NCBI GenBank assembly: GCA_900316205.1
Contig: ONBX01000024.1
Span: forward strand, 1-41,212
DNA: 41,212 nucleotides
Direction of reading: 5' to 3'
Source: an uncultured Eubacteriales bacterium
GTDB taxonomy: Bacteria; Bacillota; Clostridia; Oscillospirales; Oscillospiraceae
Position numbers and translations under genes: made by a program
Notes under the pieces: generated by a model
The model's input: only the letters and a program-made list of their open reading frames with translations
The model's database searches: none
What the model was told of the DNA's origin: nothing
Part shown: positions 33,207 to 40,486 of the stretch, piece after piece
Position numbering within the stretch: the first letter of the stretch is position 1
Layout of the letters: the number at the start of each line of letters is the position of its first letter

Positions 33207-33656
33207 CCTCCCCTGAAAGGGGAGGTGCCCCGGTGCGCACACTGGGGCAGAGGGGTTTTATGCACCCGAGAAATGACAATTTGCTTCAAAATGCCCGGAA
33301 TCTCAGAAGGAACATGACCAAAGAGGAGAGACACCTGTGGCTCGACTTCTTGAAGCGATACCCGGTTCGATTTCGGCGGCAGGAGATCATCGGCAACTTC
33401 ATCGTGGATTTTTTTTGCAGTTCGGCTGCCCTTGTCGTTGAACTGGACGGATCCCAGCATTATGAGGATCACGGGAAAGCCTGCGATGAGGAAAGAACAC
33501 GCTATCTGGAAAGCTGTGGCCTAAAAGTCCTTCGATTCAGCAATCTGGATGTCTGGCGAAACTTCCGCGGTGTCTGCGAGCAAATCGATATGGTCGTAGC
33601 ACAGCGAACCCCTCAGTCAGCTCGTTCCTCGCTGACAGCTCCCCTTTCAGGGGAGC
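33207..33656 (+). mobile_element. Family-1 element carrying a DUF559 nuclease gene
   Basis: The left end has CCTCCCCTGAAAGGGGAGG and CCCCGGTG...CACTGGGG hairpins with the GTGCGCACAC core (33233-33242), then GAGGGGTT. The right end (33607-33656) has AACCCCTC, a GTCAGC...GCTGAC hairpin and CTCCCCTTTCAGGGGAG. The internal inverted repeat GAGGGGTT/AACCCCTC corresponds to GATGAGGGAGA/TCTCCCTCATC of the gene-free copies. The nuclease gene takes the place of the short variable centre. Mobility is inferred from copy number and structure. Confidence 0.55.
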
Positions 33657-33676
33657 ACAAAAGCGTCCTCCCCTGA
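33260..33676 (+). CDS. DUF559 endonuclease-like protein (second copy)
   Basis: A 138-residue protein clearly homologous to the one at 28497 (shared MTK-ERHLW, RRQ, FIVDF, ELDGSQHYE, LRFSNLDV-like stretches). Putative catalytic residues are D50, E61, D63 and H67. The family domain ends near residue 113; the last 25 residues (AQRTPQSARSSLTAPLSGEH...) are coded by the right end of the repeat, and the TGA stop falls in the hairpin of the next repeat. AGAGGGG of the left repeat end lies 4 nt before the ATG, so both translation start and stop depend on repeat sequence. Role unknown; a nuclease acting on the repeat hairpins is a hypothesis. Confidence 0.82.
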   Translation: MHPRNDNLLQNARNLRRNMTKEERHLWLDFLKRYPVRFRRQEIIGNFIVDFFCSSAALVVELDGSQHYEDHGKACDEERTRYLESCGLKVLRFSNLDVWRNFRGVCEQIDMVVAQRTPQSARSSLTAPLSGEHKSVLP

Positions 33677-33942
33677 AAGGGGAGGTGCCCCGGTGCGCAC
33701 ACTGGGGCGGAGGGGTTGCAAGCCCCCTCTGAACTCCCCCGGCTTCGTATTTGGAAGAGAGCACAGGCGCTGCGCTTTGTTCCAAGTGCGGATCTGGGGA
33801 AAAAGAAAAGAGTATCCCCCAGTCAGCCTTGCGGCTGACAGCCCCCTTTAGGCAAGGGGGCCAATAAGGAAGGAAGACCCCTCAGTCCGCTTTGCGGACA
33901 GCTCCCCTTAGACAGGGGAGCCTACAAGGAAGGAGATTACAA
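33667..33942. repeat. Repeat cluster before pnp
   Basis: A family-1 left half (33667-33718, with a GTGCGCACAC core at 33693) is followed by a non-repetitive stretch and then two family-3 units (about 33818-33878 and 33879-33936), each with a hairpin and GGGG(A/G)GCC-ATAAGG or CTACAAGG ends. The last supplies AAGGAAGGAG, the pnp ribosome site. No gene. Confidence 0.65.
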
Positions 33943-35331
33943 ATGATCATCACCAACAAACAGTTCCCCAATTACCGCAAGTATGAAATGATGTACGAAG
34001 GCCGCCCCCTCTCCATGGAAGTGGGCAAGATGGCTGAGCTCTGCAACGCCGCCGTTCTCGTGAAGTACGGCGAGACCACCGTTCTCGTGACCTGCACCGC
34101 CTCCGCCCGCCCCAAGGACGGCATCGATTACTTCCCCCTCGCCGTGGACTTCAACGAGAAGCTCTACGCCGTGGGCCGCATCCCCGGCAGCTTCATGCGC
34201 CGTGAGGGCAAGCCCAGCCTGCCCGCCCTCATCGACCGGCCCATGCGTCCCCTCTTCCCCTCCGACCTGCGCAATGACGTTGTCATCGCCTGCGAGGTCC
34301 TGAGCGTGGATCGGGACTGCAGCCCCGAGATCACTGCCATGATCGGCGCCTCCGCCGCGGTCAGCATCTCCGACGTGCCTTTCAACGGCCCCATTGCCGG
34401 CATCGTCCTCGGCTGGGACGGCAAAAAGTTCCTCTTTAACCCCACCCAGGCCGAGAAGGCCACCAACCGCATGACCACCACCGTCGCCGCTACCCACAAG
34501 AAGATCGTCATGATCGAGTCTGAGGCCGACCAGGTCCCCGATGAGGTCATGTACGAGGGCATCGTTCAGGCGCACGAGCATCTGCAGCCCGTGCTGGACC
34601 TGATCGACAAGATGGTCGAGGAGATCGGCAAGCCCAAGTTCGAGTATGAGCACGCCTCCTTCGACGAGGAACTCTTCGAGCTGCTGGTGAACAACGAGTT
34701 CACGTCCATGGAATACTGCATGGACACCGACGACAAGAACGTGCGTGAGAGCCGCGTCAACGACTGGATCACCATGGTCCAGGAGAAGTACCAGGACGAG
34801 CACCCCGATATGATGCAGTACATGGACGAGATCCTGTACAAGCTGCAGAAGAAGGTCGTCAAGAAGTGGCTGCTGGCCGGCAAGCGCGTGGACGGCCGTC
34901 AGATGAACGAGATCCGTCCTCTGGCCGCCGAAGTCGGCGTGATCCCCGTGGTGCACGGCTCCGGCCTCTTCACCCGCGGGCAGACCCAGGTCCTTTCCAT
35001 CGCCACCCTGGCCACTTTGGGCGACGCCCAGAAGCTGGACACCATCTGGGAAGAGACCGAGAAGCGCTTCATGCATCACTACAACATGCCCTCCTACTCT
35101 GTGGGTGAGGCCCGCGCCCAGCGCAGCACCGGCCGCCGCGAGTACGGCCACGGCGCTTTGGTAGAGAAGGCGCTGCAGTGCGTCATCCCTGAGGTGGAAG
35201 ACTTCCCCTACGCCATCCGCGTGGTCTCCGAGGTCCTCTCCTCCAACGGCTCCACCTCCCAGGGCTCCATCTGCGGCACCACCCTGGCCCTCATGGACCA
35301 TCTCCTGCGGCCTCATTCAGGACGGCGATGA
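33943..35331 (+). CDS. pnp: PNPase amino-terminal fragment
   Basis: A 462-residue product if translated as read. It ends in ten non-homologous residues after the frameshift and lacks the end of RNase PH domain 2 and both RNA-binding domains. Confidence 0.7.
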   Translation: MIITNKQFPNYRKYEMMYEGRPLSMEVGKMAELCNAAVLVKYGETTVLVTCTASARPKDGIDYFPLAVDFNEKLYAVGRIPGSFMRREGKPSLPALIDRPMRPLFPSDLRNDVVIACEVLSVDRDCSPEITAMIGASAAVSISDVPFNGPIAGIVLGWDGKKFLFNPTQAEKATNRMTTTVAATHKKIVMIESEADQVPDEVMYEGIVQAHEHLQPVLDLIDKMVEEIGKPKFEYEHASFDEELFELLVNNEFTSMEYCMDTDDKNVRESRVNDWITMVQEKYQDEHPDMMQYMDEILYKLQKKVVKKWLLAGKRVDGRQMNEIRPLAAEVGVIPVVHGSGLFTRGQTQVLSIATLATLGDAQKLDTIWEETEKRFMHHYNMPSYSVGEARAQRSTGRREYGHGALVEKALQCVIPEVEDFPYAIRVVSEVLSSNGSTSQGSICGTTLALMDHLLRPHSGRR

Positions 35332-36013
35332 CTTCACCACCTTCATCGACATTCAGGGCGTGGAAGACTTCCACGGCGAGATGGACTTCAAGGTCGCCGG
35401 CACCAAGGCCGGTATCACCGCCATCCAGATGGACCTGAAGAACGACGGTCTGAAGCATGAGATCGTGAAGGAAGCCTTCGCCATCACCAAGGAAGCCCGC
35501 TTCCAGATCCTGGACGCCATCCTGCTCAAGGCGATCCCCGAGCCTCGCAAGGAGCTGGCCAAGACCGCGCCCAAGATGATCCAGATGAAGATCAACCCCG
35601 ACAAGATCCGCGAGGTCATCGGTTCCGGCGGCAAGGTCATCCAGAAGATCACCGCCGACACCGGCTGCAAGATCGACATCAACGACGACGGCACCATCTT
35701 CATTGCCTCCTCTGACATCGACGCCTGCCGCGCTGCCCGCAAGACCATCGAAGACATCTGCTTCGAGCCGGAAGTGGGCGCTCTGTACTACGGCAAGGTC
35801 TCCAACATCCGCTCCGACTTCGGCGCCTGGGTGGAGCTGGCCCCGGGCAAGGACGGTCTCGTGAAGATCAAGGACCTGGAGTTCAAGCGCACCGAGAAGG
35901 TGGAAGACGTGCTGAAGGTCGGCGACATGACCTGGGTCAAGGTCGTGAACATCGGCCCCCGCGGCATCGATCTGAGCCGCAAGGACGCCCTCCGCGAGCG
36001 CGGCGAAGCCTGA
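35300..36013 (+). CDS. pnp: PNPase carboxy-terminal fragment (KH and S1 domains)
   Basis: Continuous homologous frame from about 35300; the first possible start is a GTG at 35360 without a ribosome site. It contains DILGVED-like and DMDFKVAG-type catalytic segments (GEMDFKVAGT), KH and S1 domains. It is unlikely to be translated separately. Confidence 0.6.
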   Translation: MSCGLIQDGDDFTTFIDIQGVEDFHGEMDFKVAGTKAGITAIQMDLKNDGLKHEIVKEAFAITKEARFQILDAILLKAIPEPRKELAKTAPKMIQMKINPDKIREVIGSGGKVIQKITADTGCKIDINDDGTIFIASSDIDACRAARKTIEDICFEPEVGALYYGKVSNIRSDFGAWVELAPGKDGLVKIKDLEFKRTEKVEDVLKVGDMTWVKVVNIGPRGIDLSRKDALRERGEA

Positions 36014-36047
36014 TCCGATTCAGCTTTGAAAACTGCCTTATAAAAGA

Positions 36048-36081
36048 AATATCCCCGGAATCTTCGGATTCCGGGGATATT
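36048..36081. terminator. Bidirectional terminator between pnp and the HMA gene
   Basis: A perfect 15-bp stem AATATCCCCGGAATC/GATTCCGGGGATATT with a TTCG tetraloop. The leftward side has a T-rich tail (TTTCTTTTAT); the rightward side has little U-run. Confidence 0.8.
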
Positions 36082-36109
36082 GTCATAATGAGGCCGAAAA
36101 GCAGGGCGC

Positions 36110-36364
36110 TCATCTCCATCCGAACAGGCCCTTCTTTTCATAGGGGGCCGACTCCACGCCGAGACAGGTGTAGCCTGTGGCGTCGATGGCGGCTTTCAGG
36201 GCCGCGGCGTCGGGGGCCTCCTCGGAGAGGAAGCTGGCTTCACCCTTGCTGTGAGAGGCGGAGACCTTTTTGGCGCCGGGCACGGACTTGCGGATCACCT
36301 CCTGGATGTGGGCCTCGCACATGGAACACATCATCCCGTCGATCTTCAGTGTCGTTTTGAGCAT
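36110..36364 (-). CDS. Heavy-metal-associated (HMA) domain protein, CopZ-like
   Basis: An 84-residue ferredoxin-fold metal-binding protein. The metal site is GMMCSMCEAHI with C13 and C16 in CxxC arrangement; the HMA fold covers residues 1-68 and a short tail ends with KKGLFGWR. ATG 36364 has AAAGGAG 8 nt upstream. Such proteins ferry Cu(I) or related metals, but no P-type ATPase is adjacent. A palindrome resembling DtxR/MntR-type boxes lies in its leader, suggesting metal control; the metal is not established. Confidence 0.85.
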   Translation of the reverse strand: MLKTTLKIDGMMCSMCEAHIQEVIRKSVPGAKKVSASHSKGEASFLSEEAPDAAALKAAIDATGYTCLGVESAPYEKKGLFGWR

Positions 36365-36380
36365 GGAACACACTCCTTTA

Positions 36381-36408
36381 AGTTAGTTTTATCTAACTAC
36401 ATAGTATA
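36381..36408 (-). promoter_or_regulatory. Operator and -10 region of the HMA gene
   Basis: A perfect inverted repeat AGTTAG-N6-CTAACT (36381-36398) lies just downstream of a minus-strand -10 TATACT (36403-36408); no good -35 is seen. The GTTAG/CTAAC half-sites resemble DtxR-family iron or manganese operators. Confidence 0.5.
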
Positions 36409-36493
36409 GCACAGGCTTTCCGAAAAGGGAAGCCCCCCTCTCCTGCGAATGGGGAAGGTTTTCCCGCGGCAGACGGAGCGTGTTGGATTTTGC

Positions 36494-36522
36494 TTGTAAT
36501 CCCCGGGAGCGCATGATAAAAT
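36494..36522 (+). promoter_or_regulatory. mgtE promoter
   Basis: -35 TTGTAA (36494-36499), 17-nt spacer, extended -10 TGATAAAAT (TAAAAT at 36517-36522). The leader is too short for an M-box riboswitch. Confidence 0.6.
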
Positions 36523-36562
36523 AAAGCGTTACAATAGATCGAACAGCCCGGAGGTGAGCGGC

Positions 36563-37972
36563 TTGGAGGAGAACGAGATCCTGGAGGCCATGGATTACGA
36601 GGCGATCCAGGAAAAGCAGTATGACGAGCTGACGGAGCTGCTGGAGAAGAAGGATCGCAAGACCCTGCAGCAGCGTCTGGAAGAAATGAACGAGTTCGAC
36701 GTGGCGGAATTCCTCACCGAGATCGACGATAACCGCATGCCCATGGTGTTCCGCCTGCTGTCCAAGGAAACGGCTGCGGAGGTCTTTGCCAACCTGGAGG
36801 CCCCGGAGCAGGAACGCATCATCAACGCCGTTACCGACCAGGAGCTGTCCGGGATCATCGAGGAGCTGTACGTGGACGACGCGGTGGACATCATGGAAGA
36901 GCTGCCAGCCAATGTGGTCAAGCGCGTCATGCGCACCGCAACTCCCGAGACCCGCAGCCTCATCAACCAGTATCTTCGCTATCCGGAGGACTCCGCCGGC
37001 AGCATCATGACCGCCGAGTTCGTGGACCTGAAAAAGTACATGAGCGTGAAGGAGTCCATCGCCCGCATCCGCCGCATCGGCGAGGACAAGGAGACCATCT
37101 ACGTCTGCTTCGTCACCAACGCCCACCGGAAGCTGGAGGGCATCGTCACGGTGAAGGACCTGCTGCTCCACGACGACGATGTGGTCATCGAGGATCTGAT
37201 GGACCGGAACGTGGTCTTTGCCACCACCACCGAGGACCAGGAGAGCGTATCGGAAAAGTTCTCCGACTACGACCTGATGGCCATGCCCGTGGTGGACAAG
37301 GAAGGGCGCCTGGTCGGCATCGTCACCGTTGACGACGTCATCGACGTTATGGAACAGGAGGCCACCGAGGACATCGAAAAGATGGCCGGTATGACCCCTT
37401 CCGACAAGCCCTATTCCCGCACCCGGCCCCTGGAGATCTGGCGCAACCGCATCCCCTGGCTGATGTTCCTGATGCTCTCCGCCACCTTCACCAGCATGAT
37501 CCTCACCTCCTTTGAAAGCCGCCTGGCCGCCGTGGCGGGCCTGGTGCCCTTCATCCCCATGCTGATGGGTACCGGCGGCAACTCCGGCGCTCAGTCCGCC
37601 ACCGCCGTGATCCGCAGCCTCTCCCTGGGCGACATCGAGCCCCGGGACGCCCTGGCGGTCATCTGGAAGGAGTGGCGGGTCGCCGCCCTCTGCGGTCTGA
37701 CCCTGTCGGTGATCAATTTCGGCAAGATGCTGCTGGTGGACGGGCTGCTGCTGTCAAACCCCCACATCACCGTGGCCGTGGCGGCAACGGTGAGCATCTC
37801 CATCCTCTTCATCGTCATGTTTGCAAAGCTGGTGGGCAGCCTGCTGCCCATCGGGGCGGAGCGCATCGGCCTGGACCCGGCGGTCATGGCAAACCCGCTG
37901 ATCTCCACCCTGACGGACGCGGTCTCCCTGCTGATCTATATTTTCATTGCCAAGATGATCCTGCATATCTGA
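36563..37972 (+). CDS. mgtE: Magnesium transporter MgtE
   Basis: A 469-residue channel-type Mg2+ transporter. An acidic cytoplasmic N domain is followed by a CBS pair (about residues 140-262; SAGSIMTAEFV, then LMAMPVVDKEGRLVGIVTVDD), then the membrane part from about 295 with GTGGNSGAQS, the conserved pore-region motif. The TTG at 36563 is preferred because GGAGG (36550-36554) lies 8 nt before it; a GTG at 36554 overlaps that site. The AEC transporter gene follows after 12 nt. Confidence 0.94.
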   Translation: MEENEILEAMDYEAIQEKQYDELTELLEKKDRKTLQQRLEEMNEFDVAEFLTEIDDNRMPMVFRLLSKETAAEVFANLEAPEQERIINAVTDQELSGIIEELYVDDAVDIMEELPANVVKRVMRTATPETRSLINQYLRYPEDSAGSIMTAEFVDLKKYMSVKESIARIRRIGEDKETIYVCFVTNAHRKLEGIVTVKDLLLHDDDVVIEDLMDRNVVFATTTEDQESVSEKFSDYDLMAMPVVDKEGRLVGIVTVDDVIDVMEQEATEDIEKMAGMTPSDKPYSRTRPLEIWRNRIPWLMFLMLSATFTSMILTSFESRLAAVAGLVPFIPMLMGTGGNSGAQSATAVIRSLSLGDIEPRDALAVIWKEWRVAALCGLTLSVINFGKMLLVDGLLLSNPHITVAVAATVSISILFIVMFAKLVGSLLPIGAERIGLDPAVMANPLISTLTDAVSLLIYIFIAKMILHI

Positions 37973-37984
37973 GGTGTCTGCTCC

Positions 37985-38911
37985 ATGGATTATACCGTCC
38001 TTCTCAACAAAATGCTGATCTTTCTGGTGCTCATGATCATCGGCTACGCCCTGGCCCGCCGGGGAAAGCTGGACCGGAGCGCCGTCAAGGCCGTCAGCGC
38101 GCTGACGCTGAACATCTTCCTCACGGCCAGCATCCTCAATTCCACCCTCAGCGTGGACGTGGACATGGACTGGGGCGAGCTGGGCCGGGCCTTCCTGCTG
38201 GTCTGGGTGGTGATGCTCCTGGGCTATCTGGTGGCCTGGCTGGTCAGCCTCCCCATACCTGTGGACCGGGAGCACAAGCCCCTTTTCGAGCTGCTGATGA
38301 GCATGGGCAACACCATGTTTGTGGGCCTGCCCATCGTGGACGCCCTGTTTCCCGGCGGGAAAGCGGTGTTCTATCTCTCTCTTTCCTGCCTGCCCTTCAA
38401 TGTGCTGCTCTTCACCTATGGCGCCTGGCGGCTCCAGAGCGGCAGGGAGAACGCCCGCCTGCGGCCCCGGGATATCTTCAGCATCCCCACCCTGGCGGCG
38501 CTGCTGGCGCTGGTGCTCTTCCTGCTGAATCCGGCCCTGCCGGCTGCCTTCCGCGGCCTGATCTCCACCGTGGCCGGCGGTACCACGCCGCTGAGCATGC
38601 TGGTGATCGGCGCGTCTCTCGGCAGCGTGAGCCTGCTGGACGCCTTCCGCAACAAGCAGCTTTATCTGGCAAGTCTCGTTCGCCTGATCGTGATCCCGCT
38701 GCTGACCTGGCTGGTCTGCGGGCTGTTCACCCAGGACCCGGTGCTGCGCACGACCATGATGATCATAGGGGCCTGCCCGGGGGCGGTGCTGGTCACGGTG
38801 ATGGCCAATCAGTACGACCGGGACGCGGTCTATACCGCCGAGGGCACCCTGCAGAGCACGGCCCTCTCCATGATCACCATCCCCTTTCTTATCTGGCTAT
38901 TAGCCAAATAA
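37985..38911 (+). CDS. AEC-family (auxin efflux carrier-like) transporter
   Basis: A 308-residue protein with about ten hydrophobic segments, two homologous halves and the family features NIFLTASILNS near 43-53, GNTMFVGLPIV near 108-118 and a second-half GACPGAVLVTVMANQY. Family members move organic anions such as malate; the substrate here is unknown. GAGGTG lies 8 nt before the ATG. It shares the mgtE transcript. Confidence 0.88.
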   Translation: MDYTVLLNKMLIFLVLMIIGYALARRGKLDRSAVKAVSALTLNIFLTASILNSTLSVDVDMDWGELGRAFLLVWVVMLLGYLVAWLVSLPIPVDREHKPLFELLMSMGNTMFVGLPIVDALFPGGKAVFYLSLSCLPFNVLLFTYGAWRLQSGRENARLRPRDIFSIPTLAALLALVLFLLNPALPAAFRGLISTVAGGTTPLSMLVIGASLGSVSLLDAFRNKQLYLASLVRLIVIPLLTWLVCGLFTQDPVLRTTMMIIGACPGAVLVTVMANQYDRDAVYTAEGTLQSTALSMITIPFLIWLLAK

Positions 38912-39033
38912 AGTGAAAAGTGAATAGTGAAGAGTGAAGAATTGTGGTGTCCCCTTCGGGGACGGATTTCAATCATCACGCCGGAGGCGTGATACCATAT
39001 TTTTTCACTTTTATCTTTTCACTCTTCTCTTTT
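38909..39033. repeat. Family-2 cruciform-like element, copy E
   Basis: It starts at the AEC stop codon: AAAGTGAAAAGTGAATAGTG arm, hairpin GTCCCC/GGGGAC, linker GGATTTCAATC, hairpin ATCACGCC/GGCGTGAT, ACCATAT, then a pyrimidine-rich arm ending right before CCGGAGG, the ribosome site of the next gene. Orientation as copy B. Confidence 0.75.
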
Positions 39034-39047
39034 TCCGGAGGAAAACC

Positions 39048-39668
39048 ATGCACATTCCGTCTTCGCAGAGCCAGGATGTGGCGCTGCTGGATTTTGAAGA
39101 GGCCCTGAGCCGCTCCGGCAGGTCCGGGGGCTATGACGCCGAAAAGTGGCTCTATGTGCCGGATTTTTATACCGAATACCGTTACATCCTGGGCACCCGG
39201 GGGCAGAATCCCCTGATCTGCATCGGGGTAAACCCCTCCACCGCCGCGCCGGAGGATCTGGACAACACCCTGAAATCCGTCTCACGCATCGCGGCGGGAA
39301 ACGGCTTTGACAGCTGGGTCATGTTCAACGTCTATGCCCAGCGGGCCACCCGGCCCGATGACATGGACCGCCAGCGCAACGAGGCCCTTCACCGGGAGAA
39401 TATGCGGGCCTTCGCCTGGCTTCTGGCGGGCGCGGCGGCCAGCGGACAGCGGCCCGCCGTCTGGGCCGCCTGGGGCGCAGTCATCGAAAAGCGGGACTAT
39501 CTCCCCGCCTGTGTGCGGGACATGGTGGCCCTGGGGCAGCAGTACGGCGCCCGCTGGCTCTGCGCCGGCGCCTGCTCCAAGAAGGGACATCCCCACCATC
39601 CGCTGTATCTGCGCAAGGACGAAAAGGTCCGGGACTTTGATGTGGAGGGCTATCTGCAGACCTTATGA
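39048..39668 (+). CDS. DUF1643-family protein
   Basis: A 206-residue protein with the DUF1643 hallmarks GVNPSTA (60-66), NVYAQRAT (94-101) and a late HPHHPLYL segment. ATG 39048 has CCGGAGG at 7 nt. DUF1643 has no established function. Its stop overlaps the nitrilase start (ATGA), so the two are translationally coupled, which hints at a shared pathway. Confidence 0.85.
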   Translation: MHIPSSQSQDVALLDFEEALSRSGRSGGYDAEKWLYVPDFYTEYRYILGTRGQNPLICIGVNPSTAAPEDLDNTLKSVSRIAAGNGFDSWVMFNVYAQRATRPDDMDRQRNEALHRENMRAFAWLLAGAAASGQRPAVWAAWGAVIEKRDYLPACVRDMVALGQQYGARWLCAGACSKKGHPHHPLYLRKDEKVRDFDVEGYLQTL

Positions 39669-40486
39669 AAGATACCTTGAAGCTTGCGATTTTGCAGCTG
39701 CGCACCGAGCTGGACCGGGGGTCGACCATGGAGAAGACTCGCCGCATGATTCGGGAGGCAGCGTCGAAGGGCGCGGAGATGGCGGTGCTGCCGGAGATGT
39801 TCAACTGCCCTTACGCGGGCCGGTATTTCCGGGACTTCGCCGCCCTGGGCCATGAGGAGACGGTGAAAGCCCTCTCGGACCTGGCGAGGGAGAACCACAT
39901 CTGGGTCGTGGGCGGCTCCGTTCCCGAGCGGGAAGGGGAGAAGCTCTACAATACCTGCTTCATCTTCGACGACCGGGGCGGGCTGATCGCCCGGCACCGG
40001 AAGATCCACCTCTTCGACATCGACGCCCCCGGCATGCGCTTTCGGGAGTCCAATACCTTCAGCCCCGGACAGGAGATCACCGTCTTCGACACCCCCTGGG
40101 GCAAAATGGGGGCGGCCATCTGCTTTGACGTCCGTTTTCCCGAGCTTTTCCGGGCCATGGCAAAGCGGGGAGCAAGACTCATCCTGCTGCCCGCCCAGTT
40201 CAATATGACCACCGGCCCCGTGCATTGGGAGAGCACCCTGCGCATCCGGGCGGTGGACAACGAAGTGTTCCTGGCGGCGGCCTCCGCCGCCCGCTACGAG
40301 GGCTTTTCCTACGAGTGCTGGGGCCACTCCCTGGCGTCCGACCCCTGGGGGACCCTGATCGCCGCGGCGGACGAGACGGAACAGATCCTGTACGCGGACA
40401 TCGACTTTGCCCGGGTGGAAGAGGTGCGGCGGCAGCTGCCCACCTTCCTGCATCTGCGGGAGGATGTTTATGAGGTGGCAACATGA
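39665..40486 (+). CDS. Carbon-nitrogen hydrolase (nitrilase superfamily), omega-amidase/Nit2-like
   Basis: A 273-residue nitrilase-fold enzyme with the full catalytic triad E44 (VLPEMF), K113 (HRKIHLFD) and C153 (AICFDVRFPE). RKIHLFDID and FPELFR are typical of the Nit/omega-amidase branch, which cleaves alpha-ketoglutaramate-type or deaminated-glutathione substrates; the substrate is inferred. It overlaps both neighbours by ATGA. Confidence 0.9.
   Translation: MKDTLKLAILQLRTELDRGSTMEKTRRMIREAASKGAEMAVLPEMFNCPYAGRYFRDFAALGHEETVKALSDLARENHIWVVGGSVPEREGEKLYNTCFIFDDRGGLIARHRKIHLFDIDAPGMRFRESNTFSPGQEITVFDTPWGKMGAAICFDVRFPELFRAMAKRGARLILLPAQFNMTTGPVHWESTLRIRAVDNEVFLAAASAARYEGFSYECWGHSLASDPWGTLIAAADETEQILYADIDFARVEEVRRQLPTFLHLREDVYEVAT

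Larger units (their letters stand above)
33943..36013 (+). pseudogene. pnp: Polyribonucleotide nucleotidyltransferase, frameshifted by a deletion
   Basis: The locus codes for PNPase in two frames. The 5' frame (33943-35331) holds RNase PH domain 1, the helical domain and the start of RNase PH domain 2 up to SICGTTLALMD, then continues out of frame as HLLRPHSGRR and stops. The 3' frame is open from about 35300 (ISCGLIQDGDDFTTF...) and holds the rest of domain 2, the KH domain (GSGG motif) and the S1 domain to 36013. Normal PNPases read LALMD-AGVPIKAPVAG-ISCGLIQ, so about 11 residues are missing; one base remains, implying a loss of about 32 nt at 35298/35299. The lost part belongs to the catalytic core. 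The rest is well conserved, so the break is recent or an assembly error. ATG 33943 follows AAGGAAGGAG. Confidence 0.9.

Noticed and set aside
33207-33656. Classical insertion sequence
   Set aside because: No transposase, no clear target duplication and no simple terminal inverted repeat; the ends are hairpins.
35290-35310. Programmed ribosomal frameshift in pnp
   Set aside because: No slippery sequence is present and conserved residues are missing at the junction, which points to a deletion rather than recoding.
36409-36562. M-box magnesium riboswitch before mgtE
   Set aside because: The promoter at 36494-36522 leaves only about 35 nt of leader, and no M-box core was seen upstream.
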